NCBI RefSeq assembly: GCF_000819885.1
Contig: NZ_CDBO01000055.1
Location: 1 to 60,010 of the forward strand
Reading direction: 5' to 3'
Source of the DNA: Aeromonas fluvialis
Lineage (GTDB): Bacteria; Pseudomonadota; Gammaproteobacteria; Enterobacterales; Aeromonadaceae
DNA: 60,010 nt
Shown here piece by piece: positions 1-8,386 of this stretch. A program made the position numbers and the translations under genes. The notes below the pieces were generated by a model. The model saw only the letters and a program-made list of their open reading frames with translations, did not search any database and was not told where the DNA came from. How positions within the stretch are numbered: the first letter of the stretch is position 1; the number at the start of each line of letters is the position of its first letter.

Positions 1-60
1 GGCGGGGCCACTATTGAAACGCTCAAGGCGTATGTGGCCTCGCAGAACACACCAGATTAG
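1..60 (+). CDS. Probable IS200/IS605-family transposase TnpA, C-terminal end only
   Basis: The first 60 bases read in frame as 19 residues (GGATIETLKAYVASQNTPD) and stop at TAG 58-60. The pattern Gly-Gly-Ala followed by a short helix of the type LKxYVxxQ resembles the tail of small Y1 (HUH) transposases of the IS200/IS605 group, which end in a helix carrying residues near the active site. The catalytic tyrosine and HUH motif would lie left of the window and cannot be seen. No TnpB gene follows. The family call is by remembered resemblance of a very short tail, so it is tentative; any other protein with such a tail would fit. Confidence 0.45.
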   Translation, partial: GGATIETLKAYVASQNTPD

Positions 61-72
61 CACCCCTTATCT

Positions 73-102
73 CCCCGCCCGATTGGGCGAGCGTTTACGG
101 GG
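73..102. repeat. Imperfect hairpin downstream of the transposase end
   Basis: Inner arms CGCCC (76-80) and GGGCG (85-89) around a GATT loop are enclosed by CCCC (73-76) and GGGG (99-102). IS200/IS605 elements have subterminal hairpins instead of terminal inverted repeats, so this could be the right-end structure. It could equally be a transcription terminator without a T run. Confidence 0.35.
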
Positions 103-272
103 CATCTGCTAAAGGGTTGCCAGTCGCCCCAACCAACGACTCCGGTGCTGCGGCCTGGCAGCATAAACACCATAACAACAAGAGTCTGTGCACGACCCAT
201 CCCCGCGAAGCGGCTCATATGGTCGAGTATTGGACAGGAATGGCTGCGTCACCAGTGAGATAGTAAAGAGAG

Positions 273-292
273 GATGCACCGGTTGGTGCATC
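273..292 (-). terminator. Hairpin terminator candidate after the DksA-like gene
   Basis: Perfect 8-bp arms GATGCACC (273-280) and GGTGCATC (285-292) with a GGTT loop sit directly past the stop of the leftward gene. The following T-rich stretch on the minus strand is broken (CTCTCTTT), so termination may be weak. Confidence 0.5.
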
Positions 293-294
293 TT

Positions 295-663
295 TCAGAG
301 CTCGTGAGCGTGAAATCCCTTTCGATAGCGTGCTTCACAGCGTGGGCAGCGTTGCTGGGTCGGGTCTTGCTCCAGCAAATCGATGGTGAGTGGCTCTTCG
401 CAGTCGGAGCAGAGGCCGTAGATGCCGAGATCCATCTGGCAGAGTGCCGCATCGATCCGCTTGAGGCGCATTACGCTCTGTTCAACTTTCGGCAGATCCA
501 ATCGGCTGGTGAGCTCCACCAGTTGATCCTGCTCGCAGTGATCTACCTTCTCGGCACATTCGTCACGGCGGCAGGCCTTGAGCTGACCGATCAGATCTTC
601 TCGTACTTGGGCCCAGTCGGACAGCAGGCGATTACGCCATACGGTCAACTGTGCCTGCGTCAT
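295..663 (-). CDS. DksA/TraR-family C4 zinc-finger protein
   Basis: Predicted 122 residues. The N-terminal two thirds form a helical hairpin rich in charged residues, as in the DksA coiled coil, and the C-terminal third carries two cysteine pairs, CSDC and CPRC, spaced as a C4 zinc finger. DksA-family proteins enter the RNA polymerase secondary channel and tune rRNA and stress promoters, often together with ppGpp; this one is shorter than DksA (about 150 residues) and is a paralogue type, so its targets are unknown. I chose ATG 663 (MTQAQLTVW) because it starts the helical domain; an in-frame ATG at 684 is the alternative, and neither has a strong ribosome binding site. The family is clear, the exact role is not. 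Confidence 0.8.
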   Translation of the reverse strand: MTQAQLTVWRNRLLSDWAQVREDLIGQLKACRRDECAEKVDHCEQDQLVELTSRLDLPKVEQSVMRLKRIDAALCQMDLGIYGLCSDCEEPLTIDLLEQDPTQQRCPRCEARYRKGFHAHEL

Positions 664-759
664 TTCACACACATTATCCCCCATAGGACAGACGACAGAT
701 GGGGGCAGTATAAGCAACCGATAACACTATCAAGATGATATGCGTCAAGTTAAACGTGG

Positions 760-1704
760 TTAGCCGTGACTTTTGGCCGCTTGCAACAATGCCTCGCGAA
801 TAGGCGCAGTCTCTTTCAGCACCCGGATATCACGAAACAACAGATCAGCTTCGGGGTATTCTCGCTTGAGATAGCTGAACCACTGCTTGATGCGACTGGG
901 ATAATAGTCGGCCTTCTCGCTCGCCAGATCCTGCTCGGTGTAGCTCACCATCAGTTGCAGCACCTCGGCCCAGCTCATGTGCGGGCAGCCGTTCTTCATC
1001 ACGTTGGCCAGATTGGGCAGGGAGATGGCGCCGCGCCCCACCATCAGGGCATCACAACCGGAGACCCTGGTGCAGGCAAGGGCATCCTGGTGATCCCAGA
1101 TTTCGCCGTTGGCGGTGACGGGAATGGGCAGGGCACGGCGGATGGCATCCACATACTCCCAGTGGGCAGGGGCCTTGTAACCTTCGCGTTTGGTGCGGGC
1201 ATGGACGGCCAGCTCGTTGGCCCCGCCTTGATAGACCGCCTGGGCGTTTTCCAGATAGAGTACCTTGTCTTCGTAACCGAGGCGGATCTTGGCGCTCACC
1301 GGCAGATGGGCGGGCACCGCCTCGCGCACCGCCTTGACGATGCGGTAGATGGTCTCGGGCTCTTTGAGCAGCACCGCGCCCCCCTTGCTCTTGTTGACCG
1401 TGGGGGCTGGGCAGCCGAAGTTGAGATCGACCCCGGGGGAGCCGAGCTCGATGGCCCGCAGCGCGTTCTCGGCCAACCATTCAGGATGTTGCCCCAGCAG
1501 TTGTACCCGCACCGGGGTGCCGGCCCGGGTCTTGCCGCCCTGCAGCAGTTCAGGACAGAGGCGGTAGAACACCTTGGCGGGTAGCAGTTGGTCGACCACC
1601 CGGATAAATTCGCTCACACAGAGGTCGTACTGATTGACGGAGGTCAGCACCTCCCGCATCAGGTGATCCAGCACCCCCTGCATGGGGGCCAAAATAACGC
1701 GCAT
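760..1704 (-). CDS. dusC: tRNA-dihydrouridine(16) synthase DusC
   Basis: 314 residues, the usual length for DusC. The enzyme is an FMN flavoprotein that reduces uridine 16 in the tRNA D loop using NADPH. Visible landmarks are the N-terminal MRVILAPMQGVLD, the substrate-loop region LNFGCPAP with the catalytic cysteine, the KIRLGY strand, HARTKREGY, and the phosphate-binding VTANGEI and MVGRGA segments of the TIM barrel. The N terminus matches DusC rather than DusA or DusB. It is a single-gene unit reading away from ybaN. The start ATG at 1704 is where the family begins. Confidence 0.93.
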   Translation of the reverse strand: MRVILAPMQGVLDHLMREVLTSVNQYDLCVSEFIRVVDQLLPAKVFYRLCPELLQGGKTRAGTPVRVQLLGQHPEWLAENALRAIELGSPGVDLNFGCPAPTVNKSKGGAVLLKEPETIYRIVKAVREAVPAHLPVSAKIRLGYEDKVLYLENAQAVYQGGANELAVHARTKREGYKAPAHWEYVDAIRRALPIPVTANGEIWDHQDALACTRVSGCDALMVGRGAISLPNLANVMKNGCPHMSWAEVLQLMVSYTEQDLASEKADYYPSRIKQWFSYLKREYPEADLLFRDIRVLKETAPIREALLQAAKSHG

Positions 1705-1825
1705 AACCGGTTCCGAAGGGCATACAGAGAAAAAGAGCGCAGATTGTAGTGGGGTTGCGGCCCGCTGTCAGCACCCGCTCAAACTCTGTTAGGCTAGAGG
1801 GAGATAAATCACCCAAGGAGAAGGA

Positions 1826-2203
1826 ATGCAGCGTTGGTGTCTGATGGCGCTCGGGTGGCTGGCATTTGCCACCGGTATTGTGGGCATTGTGCTGCCGCTC
1901 TTGCCGACTACCCCCTTCATGTTGCTGGCGGCGGCGCTGTTTGCCCGCTCATCGCCCCGTTTTCATCGCTGGTTGCTGACCCATCCCTGGTTTGGCCCGC
2001 CGATTGTCGATTGGCAGCAGTGTCGCGGCATTCGTCGCCAGGCCAGACGGCGCGCCATTATCTTCATTTTGCTCACCTTTTCGGTGTCGCTGGTGGTGGT
2101 GCCACTGCTGTGGGTCAAGGGGCTGCTGGTTGTCATAATGGTGATCCTGCTCACCTGGTTAATGCGTCTGCCAGTGCTGGAGCCGGTTGCAATGGAGAAG
2201 TGA
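1826..2203 (+). CDS. ybaN: YbaN-type inner-membrane protein (DUF454)
   Basis: 125 residues with three or four hydrophobic segments; the first has the family pattern GIVGIVLPLLPTTPFMLLAA, followed by a cytoplasmic basic stretch (RRQARRR) and two further membrane spans. The function of DUF454 proteins is unknown. A strong ribosome binding site (AAGGAGAAGGA) precedes ATG 1826. Its place directly ahead of apt and dnaX is the same as in E. coli, which supports the assignment. Confidence 0.85.
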   Translation: MQRWCLMALGWLAFATGIVGIVLPLLPTTPFMLLAAALFARSSPRFHRWLLTHPWFGPPIVDWQQCRGIRRQARRRAIIFILLTFSVSLVVVPLLWVKGLLVVIMVILLTWLMRLPVLEPVAMEK

Positions 2204-2240
2204 AGTCCATAAGCTATTGCAGCAATAATGCTATGGAGTC

Positions 2241-2273
2241 GGCCTGTCACTTTTGCGTGACGGGCTTTTTATT
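2241..2273 (+). terminator. Rho-independent terminator after ybaN
   Basis: Arms GCCTGTCAC and GTGACGGGC (one G-T pair) close a six-base loop and are followed by TTTTTATTT. It separates ybaN from apt, so apt probably has its own promoter in 2274-2335. Confidence 0.75.
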
Positions 2274-2335
2274 TCCCGCAGAAGGGAATTGAGAAAAATG
2301 GCCACCCCTGGGTCAAAAAAATAAGCGGTCAACAC

Positions 2336-2881
2336 ATGAATCCGGAAACCCTGAAATTTATCGAAGCGAGCATCAAGACCATTCCCGACTATCCGAAGCC
2401 GGGCATTCTGTTTCGTGACATCACCAGCCTGATCGAGAATGCAGAGGCCTTCAAGGCCACCATCGATTTGCTGGCAGCGCATTATCGTGATCAAGGGATC
2501 ACCAAAATTGTTGGCACCGAGGCCCGTGGCTTCATTTTCGGTGCGCCGGTCGCCTTTGCCATGGGCCTGGGCTTTGTGCCGGTACGCAAGCCGGGCAAGC
2601 TGCCGCGCGAAGTGATCGAGGAGTCCTATGCCCTCGAATACGGCACCGATACCCTGCAACTCCACACCGATGCCATCGTGCCCGGTGACAAGGTGCTGGT
2701 AGTGGACGATCTGCTGGCGACCGGCGGTACCGTCGATGCCACTGTCAAGCTGATCCGCCGTGCTGGCGGCACTGTGGCCGATGCCGCCTTCATCATCTCC
2801 CTGCCGTCTCTGGGTGGTGATGCCCGCCTGACCGCTGCTGGCGTCAAGGTGGTCTCTCTGGTCGAGCTGGCTGGTGAGTAA
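2336..2881 (+). CDS. apt: Adenine phosphoribosyltransferase
   Basis: 181 residues, typical of bacterial Apt. It salvages adenine by joining it to PRPP to form AMP and pyrophosphate in the cytoplasm. The PRPP-binding loop [13 protein letters not shown] is present near residue 120-132, the adenine-side motif EARGFIFG near residues 60-67, and the flexible loop RKPGKLP near 81-87. It lies between ybaN and dnaX as in E. coli. The ATG at 2336 matches the family start; no strong Shine-Dalgarno sequence precedes it. Confidence 0.95.
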   Translation: MNPETLKFIEASIKTIPDYPKPGILFRDITSLIENAEAFKATIDLLAAHYRDQGITKIVGTEARGFIFGAPVAFAMGLGFVPVRKPGKLPREVIEESYALEYGTDTLQLHTDAIVPGDKVLVVDDLLATGGTVDATVKLIRRAGGTVADAAFIISLPSLGGDARLTAAGVKVVSLVELAGE

Positions 2882-2890
2882 TGCCTCTTC

Positions 2891-2946
2891 GGCCCGATCC
2901 TCAGCATCGGGCCTGCGTTGAACCGGTGCCCTTGCGGGCATCGGTT
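2891..2946 (+). promoter_or_regulatory. Two tandem hairpins in the apt-dnaX gap
   Basis: GGCCCGAT (2891-2898) pairs with ATCGGGCC (2906-2913), and AACCGGTGCCC (2921-2931) pairs with GGGCATCGGTT (2936-2946) with one G-T pair. Neither has a T run, so they are not ordinary terminators; they may be transcript-stabilising or attenuating structures ahead of dnaX. Confidence 0.45.
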
Positions 2947-3053
2947 TGAAAATCAAGCGATCCCTCCCGCTCCAACCGATCGCCGATACAGCCGCTCCGC
3001 CATTTGTGTTAGCATCCGGCCTCAATGCCCTGTCTTCCCTGCATGATGGATTT

Positions 3054-5675
3054 ATGAGCTATCAGGTTCTGGCGCGTAAATGGCGCCCCCATACGTTTGA
3101 ACAAGTGGTAGGCCAGCAACATGTGCTGACCGCCCTGACCAACGCCCTGGATCAGGGACGGCTGCATCACGCCTATCTGCTGAGCGGTACCCGCGGGGTC
3201 GGCAAGACCACCATCGCCCGTATTCTGGCCAAGAGCCTCAACTGCGAGCAGGGGATCAGCAGCCACCCGTGTGGCGTCTGCGACACCTGCCGCGAGATCG
3301 ATCAGGGCAACTTTGTCGACCTGCTGGAGATTGACGCGGCATCCCGTACCAAGGTGGAAGATACCCGCGAGCTGCTCGACAACGTGCAGTACCGCCCGGC
3401 CCGTGGCCGCTTCAAGGTCTACCTCATCGATGAAGTGCACATGTTGTCGCGCCACAGCTTCAACGCGTTGCTGAAAACCCTGGAAGAGCCCCCTCCCTAT
3501 GTGAAGTTTCTGCTGGCAACCACGGATCCGCAGAAGCTGCCCATTACTATTCTTTCGCGCTGCCTGCAGTTTCATCTGAAGAGTCTGGATCAGACCCAGA
3601 TCGCCAAGCAGCTCGAATGGGTGCTGGATCAGGAGGGGCAGCCCTTCGAGCCACGCGCCCTGCTGGCCCTGGCCAAAGCCGCCGACGGCAGTATGCGCGA
3701 TGCCTTGAGCCTGACCGATCAGGCACTGGCCCACGGTAACGGCAGCGTGCGCCTCGACAGCGTTCTGGCGATGCTGGGCACGCTCGATCACCGCCATCTG
3801 CACCAGCTGCTGGAAGCCATTTTGCGGCAAGATGCCCCCGCGACCATGGCCAAGATCACCGAGATCGCCACCCTGGGCCCCGATTTTGATCAGCTCCACG
3901 CAGAGCTGGAAGGCTTGCTCCATCGCATCGCTATGGCGCAGCTGCTGCCTGCCAGCGTGCAGGAGCAGGGGGCAGATGCCGATTCCTTGCTGCAACTGGC
4001 CAAGGCGATGAGCCCGGAAGAGGTGCAGCTCTGCTACCAGATCGTGCTGGGTGGTCGGAAAGATCTGCCCTGGGCCCCCGATGGCCGCACCGCGCTGGAG
4101 ATGACCTGCCTGCGGATGCTCGCCTTCTCCCCAAGGCGCGATGCCCTGCATCCGGCCAGTCTCACCGCGCTGCCCCCGTTAATGACGAGCAGTGTGGCGA
4201 GCAGCGCCACGCCGGTTGGCACCTTGCCGGGAAAGCGCCCGGCCGCTGAATCGGCCGCAGTGGCACCGATCAGCGGCGCCGTGCCTGCACCGCTAGCCAG
4301 CCCTGTTGCCAGCACGCCTGTTGCTACCAGTGCAGTGCCCGCGGTTGATGTCTCCCTGCCTGCGATGGTGGATGACATCGGCAACCCCGCAGATAGCGAG
4401 GAGGAGGCGCAAGCCGCCGAGCTGTTCAGCCAGCAGGATGAGCTGTTGCGCGAAGCTGTGGGCATGGGGTATCAACCCGAGCCTGCGTTGCTACATGCGC
4501 AGCCCGATGTGCCAGCGCACTCAGCCGTACAACCCGCTGATGCTGATCGAGCGCCTGCCGCAGCCGATGCTGACTATTCCCGTGGCGAGTCGCTGACCGC
4601 CACCTTTGAGCCTGCAGCTGGGCCCGCGCTCGAAGCGACAGCAACGTCTGTCGCCGCTGCTGAACCGGTATCAGCGGTATCGAGCATGCAGAGCCTGCTT
4701 GGCAAGCGAAATATGCTGCGCAGCCGCCAGCGGGGTCAGGATGCTCCGGCGGCGCCCGCGCCTCGCGCAGTGCCGGTTGCACCCGCTCGCCCTGTCGCGC
4801 CCGCTGCTGCTCCTGTCGTCACCCAACAGCCAGCTCCGGTCGGCCAACCGGCCGGGCAGGGGATGGCGACGATGGGTCACTATGATGATCTGCCGCCAGT
4901 GGATCTCTATGGCGACGGTTACGAGCCGCAGGGTGACAATGGGGAATACGAAGAGTACCTCAATCAGGGCTTTGCCGAGCAAACTCCGGTGATGAGCCAG
5001 GCCCCCGTCACGGCACCGGCCCAGCCAACCGATCTGCCACCCTGGGATCTCGACGGGCAGCCGAGCTATCGACCCGGCGAGCGCAGCGCTACGGTGCCTG
5101 CGGTGACGCCAGCCCCAGCGATCCAGCCAGTCGCGCCCGTTGCGACTACGGCGGTGGCTGTGGCCCCTGTGGTGCAGAGCGAACCCCCTCAGCCGGTGAT
5201 GGAGACCATCGACTGGGATGAACTCGAGAGCGACAGCGAGCCGCAAGAGGGAGAGGCGACCCGCCTTATCCCCTCGTCACTGCTCAATGGTTGCGGCGAC
5301 CCTTGGGCCGAGTTGATCGCCCACACTCAGGTGGGTGGGCGGCTGCGCCAGCTGGCCATCAACTCGGTGATGACGCGGGAAGGGGACAAGGTACTGCTAA
5401 CCCTCAAGCCCGAGCAGCGCCATCTGGTCAGCGACAAGGCGCGCGCCGATCTGGCCGAGATCATTGGGCCAGCGCTGGGGCAACCGGTGCAGGTCGAGGT
5501 GACGCTTGGTGTGGTGCCTGACAAGGAGACCCCCCTCGAGATCGAGCACCGCCTCTATCTCGGGGTGCGCGAGCAGGTGACCCGGGATCTGGATCAGGAT
5601 CCTAACGTACAGTTTTTAGTTCAGCGGTTTGGTGCCGTGCTTCATCACGAGAGCATCGAGCCCCTCAACCGCTAA
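3054..5675 (+). CDS. dnaX: DNA polymerase III subunit tau
   Basis: 873 residues, longer than E. coli tau (643). It is the clamp-loader ATPase that also ties together the polymerase cores and the DnaB helicase. The start MSYQVLARKWRP at 3054 is the invariant family N terminus. Walker A is GTRGVGKTT, the zinc site is CGVCDTCREI with an upstream Cys, and Walker B is LIDEVHML, followed by the SRC motif (LSRCLQFHL). After the collar domain comes a very long Ala/Pro-rich linker (about residues 380-720), then a C-terminal alpha-binding domain beginning near DPWAELIAHT. I could not find the A-AAA-AAG slippery heptamer that makes the short gamma form in E. coli. It probably heads a dnaX-ybaB operon. 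Confidence 0.96.
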   Translation: MSYQVLARKWRPHTFEQVVGQQHVLTALTNALDQGRLHHAYLLSGTRGVGKTTIARILAKSLNCEQGISSHPCGVCDTCREIDQGNFVDLLEIDAASRTKVEDTRELLDNVQYRPARGRFKVYLIDEVHMLSRHSFNALLKTLEEPPPYVKFLLATTDPQKLPITILSRCLQFHLKSLDQTQIAKQLEWVLDQEGQPFEPRALLALAKAADGSMRDALSLTDQALAHGNGSVRLDSVLAMLGTLDHRHLHQLLEAILRQDAPATMAKITEIATLGPDFDQLHAELEGLLHRIAMAQLLPASVQEQGADADSLLQLAKAMSPEEVQLCYQIVLGGRKDLPWAPDGRTALEMTCLRMLAFSPRRDALHPASLTALPPLMTSSVASSATPVGTLPGKRPAAESAAVAPISGAVPAPLASPVASTPVATSAVPAVDVSLPAMVDDIGNPADSEEEAQAAELFSQQDELLREAVGMGYQPEPALLHAQPDVPAHSAVQPADADRAPAAADADYSRGESLTATFEPAAGPALEATATSVAAAEPVSAVSSMQSLLGKRNMLRSRQRGQDAPAAPAPRAVPVAPARPVAPAAAPVVTQQPAPVGQPAGQGMATMGHYDDLPPVDLYGDGYEPQGDNGEYEEYLNQGFAEQTPVMSQAPVTAPAQPTDLPPWDLDGQPSYRPGERSATVPAVTPAPAIQPVAPVATTAVAVAPVVQSEPPQPVMETIDWDELESDSEPQEGEATRLIPSSLLNGCGDPWAELIAHTQVGGRLRQLAINSVMTREGDKVLLTLKPEQRHLVSDKARADLAEIIGPALGQPVQVEVTLGVVPDKETPLEIEHRLYLGVREQVTRDLDQDPNVQFLVQRFGAVLHHESIEPLNR

Positions 5676-5789
5676 ATTCCGTGGCCGGGAGTTCGCTTCC
5701 GGTTGAAAAGCAGTTTGGCTGTCCCCATCTAGGACAGACAAGCCCACAGCCCGGCGCTGGGTGCCGGATTTCAAGACGAGAGACGACAT

Positions 5790-6119
5790 ATGTTTGGTAA
5801 AGGTGGAATGGGGAACCTGATGAAACAGGCCCAACAGATGCAAGAGCGTATGCAGAAGGCGCAAGAGCAGCTGGCTCAGATGGAAGTGACCGGTGAGGCC
5901 GGTGCTGGCATGGTCAAGGTCACCATGACAGGTAGCCACAGCGTCCGTCGCATCGAGATCGACCCCTCCCTGATGGAAGATGACAAGGAGCTGCTGGAAG
6001 ATCTGGTCGCCGCCGCTTGCAACGATGCCGTGCGCCGTGTGGAAGAGCAGAACAAGGCCAAGATGGGCGAACTGACCGGTGGCATGCAACTGCCGCCAGG
6101 CTTCAAGATGCCCTTCTAA
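5790..6119 (+). CDS. ybaB: YbaB/EbfC nucleoid-associated protein
   Basis: 109 residues. YbaB/EbfC dimers bind DNA and associate with the nucleoid. The family pattern is complete: [17 protein letters not shown] at the N terminus, a long amphipathic helix, the central sheet ([15 protein letters not shown]), and the conserved LPPGFKMPF tail. It follows dnaX by 114 bp, the standard order. In most relatives recR follows immediately, but here it does not; the transcript meets a terminator at about 6200. Confidence 0.93.
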   Translation: MFGKGGMGNLMKQAQQMQERMQKAQEQLAQMEVTGEAGAGMVKVTMTGSHSVRRIEIDPSLMEDDKELLEDLVAAACNDAVRRVEEQNKAKMGELTGGMQLPPGFKMPF

Positions 6120-6440
6120 GTCGACTCTCCCCGCGCATTCTTGCTCCCTTGTCGCTGGCCATTTGGGCCACGGCAAGGGGGGCGGCCGAGAGACCCAAAG
6201 ACGCAGCCGTTATCGCCTAGGCGATACGCTGCGTTTTTTTGTGGGCGCCATGCTGGCGCGGACGGGATGGATCTGCACGCTTGCGGGTCGCAGTCGCGAC
6301 AGGGCGGGCAAATAGCGCCATGAATCTCTGTACCTCGGGGAAGCTCGCCCCTATTTGTCGATACCCGCTATCGGATATCCCGGTTTGGCGTGGCCGGGCG
6401 GGACCGGCATAATGGCGGCTTGCCGTATTGAGGAGATTGT
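6120..6440. other. Gene-free stretch where recR would be expected
   Basis: No reading frame resembling RecR or a fragment of it is present on either strand. The stretch contains the terminator at 6200-6241 and the ribosome binding site (GAGGAG) of nfo. Confidence 0.7.
6200..6241 (+). terminator. Rho-independent terminator after ybaB
   Basis: ACGCAGCCGTTATCGCC pairs with GGCGATACGCTGCGT as a 15-bp stem with two bulged bases and is followed by seven Ts. Confidence 0.8.
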
Positions 6441-7283
6441 ATGAAATATATCGGAGCCCACGTCAGTGCGGCCGGCGGGGTAGAGAATACCATCGCCCGC
6501 GCCCAGGCCATCGGGGCCAACGCGTTTGCCCTCTTTACCAAGAATCAGCGTCAGTGGCAGGCAGCCCCTTTGTCGGATGCCACCATCCGCGCCTTCAAGG
6601 CGGCCTGTGCCAAGGCTGGTTTTCTGCCAGAGCAGATCCTGCCCCACGACAGCTATCTCATCAATCTGGGCCACCCTGACCCTGATGGTCTGGCCAAATC
6701 CCGTGACGCGTTTCTCGACGAGATGAAGCGCTGCGAGCAGTTGGGGCTTTGCTATCTCAATTTCCACCCCGGCAGCCATCTCAAGCAAATTCCTGAAGCG
6801 GCCAGCCTCAAGCGGGTGAGTGAGTCCATCAACTGGGCGCTGGAGCGCTGTGAAGGGGTGACGGCGGTGATCGAGAACACCGCCGGGCAGGGGTCCAACC
6901 TCGGCTGGTCCTTCGAGCACCTCGCCACCATCATCGAGGGGGTGGAGGACAAGAGCCGGGTCGGAGTCTGTTTCGATACCTGCCACGCCTTTGCCGCTGG
7001 CTACGATCTGCGTACCGCAGAGAGTTGCGCCGCCGTCTTTGCCGAGTTCGACCGCACGGTGGGTTTTCACTATCTCAAGGGGATGCATATCAACGGCGCC
7101 AAGTGCACCTTTGGTAGCCGGGTCGATCGCCACCACAGCCTGCGGGAGGGCAATCTGGGGGAGGCGGTGTTCCATCACATCATGAATGATGATCGCTTCG
7201 ATCGCATTCCGCTGATCCTGGAAACCATCGACGAATCCATCTGGGGCGAGGAGATCAACTGGTTGCGCAGTCTGACGCAGTGA
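6441..7283 (+). CDS. nfo: Endonuclease IV (AP endonuclease)
   Basis: 280 residues, normal for Nfo. This TIM-barrel enzyme with three zinc ions cuts DNA 5' of abasic sites in base-excision repair. The start [13 protein letters not shown] is the family signature. Zinc-site segments are visible: [33 protein letters not shown] and the ETIDES end of the barrel. An SD sequence (GAGGAG) precedes ATG 6441. It stands alone between two terminators. Confidence 0.95.
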   Translation: MKYIGAHVSAAGGVENTIARAQAIGANAFALFTKNQRQWQAAPLSDATIRAFKAACAKAGFLPEQILPHDSYLINLGHPDPDGLAKSRDAFLDEMKRCEQLGLCYLNFHPGSHLKQIPEAASLKRVSESINWALERCEGVTAVIENTAGQGSNLGWSFEHLATIIEGVEDKSRVGVCFDTCHAFAAGYDLRTAESCAAVFAEFDRTVGFHYLKGMHINGAKCTFGSRVDRHHSLREGNLGEAVFHHIMNDDRFDRIPLILETIDESIWGEEINWLRSLTQ

Positions 7284-7301
7284 TCCTCAGCGAGCAAATA
7301 A

Positions 7302-7334
7302 CAGAGAGGGAGCCGCGGCTCCCTCTCTGCTTTT
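7302..7334 (+). terminator. Terminator after nfo
   Basis: A perfect 28-base palindrome (7302-7329, arms CAGAGAGGGAGCCG) is followed by CTTTT. The leftward LysR gene ends at 7379, so the hairpin can serve both directions. Confidence 0.8.
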
Positions 7335-7378
7335 CCGTCATTGGTGTGCTGGTTTGCCAGCGGTGCTCTGCGCGGGCG

Positions 7379-8284
7379 TTACTCTGCGCTGACCACCTCG
7401 GCATCGTTCACCTGAGCCCGGCAGAAGTGGATAAAGTGGCGCAGAGAGGCGGAGTGGTACTTCTGCTTGTGCCAGATCAGGGATAGCTGGCGCGGGAAGC
7501 GACGGGCGAGGGGCAGGGCGACCAGTCGACCATCTTTGAGTCGATCGGAGACGGCCAGTCGGGAGATAAAGGAGATGCCCAGCCCCTTCTCCACCGCCAG
7601 CATCACCGCCTCCAGGGTGTTGAGTTCAAGCCCGGCCTGCCAGTGGGGCAACTCGGGCTGGATCTGTTGGATAAACTGCTCGTGGCTGCCCGATTGTGCT
7701 TCACGCAGTACCCAGATCTCGCCTCCCAGTCGGGGGAGGGAGAGATCCACCTTATCGGCAAGCGGGTGGCCGGGTGGGGCCACCACCAGCATCTCGTCCT
7801 GCAGCCAGGGTTCGGCGAGCAGGTCGGGGTGGTGATTCTCCCCCTCGATCAGTGCCAGATCCAGCTCGAAATTGGCCAACGCGTGGCAGAGCAGGTGGGT
7901 GTTGTTGATGGTGACCTTGGGGGGCAGCCCCAGCTCCTGCTTGCTGCTGGCGAGCAGGGTCGGGAGCAGGTAGTTGCCGATGGTCTGGCTGGCGCCAAGG
8001 CGCAGTTGGCCGCTCGGCTCGGCATCGGGGCTGAACAGGTTCTCGATATCCTGCATCCGGGTCAGCAGCTCCTCGGCGGCCGGTTGCAGCAGGCGCCCCT
8101 CGTTGTTGAGCTGCAATCTGGGGTGAATGCGGTCAAACAGCGGGGTGGAGAGCTGGCGCTCCAGCTCCTGCAGTGACTGGGAGACGGCCCCCTTGCTCAG
8201 GCAGAGCTCGTTGGCGGCGAGCCCCAGGTTGCCGTAACGGGCAATGGTGGCGAAGACCTTGAGTTGTTGCAGGGTCAGCTTCAT
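7379..8284 (-). CDS. LysR-family transcriptional regulator
   Basis: 301 residues. The N terminus has the LysR helix-turn-helix (FATIARYGNLGLAANELCLSKGAVSQSLQELE), followed by a periplasmic-binding-like effector domain (from about residue 90). The residues NTLEAVMLAVEKGLGISFISR fall in the second effector lobe. It is closest in feel to the CysB/YeiE/CbbR-like group; the effector is not deducible. It is divergent from the TDT transporter gene with 102 bp between the two starts, and two inverted repeats lie in the gap, so control of that transporter is the simplest guess. Confidence 0.88.
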   Translation of the reverse strand: MKLTLQQLKVFATIARYGNLGLAANELCLSKGAVSQSLQELERQLSTPLFDRIHPRLQLNNEGRLLQPAAEELLTRMQDIENLFSPDAEPSGQLRLGASQTIGNYLLPTLLASSKQELGLPPKVTINNTHLLCHALANFELDLALIEGENHHPDLLAEPWLQDEMLVVAPPGHPLADKVDLSLPRLGGEIWVLREAQSGSHEQFIQQIQPELPHWQAGLELNTLEAVMLAVEKGLGISFISRLAVSDRLKDGRLVALPLARRFPRQLSLIWHKQKYHSASLRHFIHFCRAQVNDAEVVSAE

Positions 8285-8299
8285 GGTGTTTGGTTTTCC

Positions 8300-8333
8300 T
8301 GAACATATAATTCAATTCATTTGGATATCCTAA
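8300..8333. promoter_or_regulatory. Candidate LysR operator pair between divergent genes
   Basis: TGAACATATAATTCA (8300-8314) is an inverted repeat of TGAA; TTGGATATCCTAA (8321-8333) is an almost perfect palindrome of the T-N11-A type favoured by LysR proteins. Their centres are 20 bp apart, about two helical turns, consistent with a recruitment and activation site pair. Confidence 0.5.
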
Positions 8334-8386
8334 ACGACATGCGGCCATTATCCTATCGCCATAGTCTGATAGAGAAAGGTGTCATC

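Noticed and set aside
3054..5675. A programmed frameshift site in dnaX of the E. coli type
   Set aside because: No run of six As was found in the gene, so no A-AAA-AAG site could be called.
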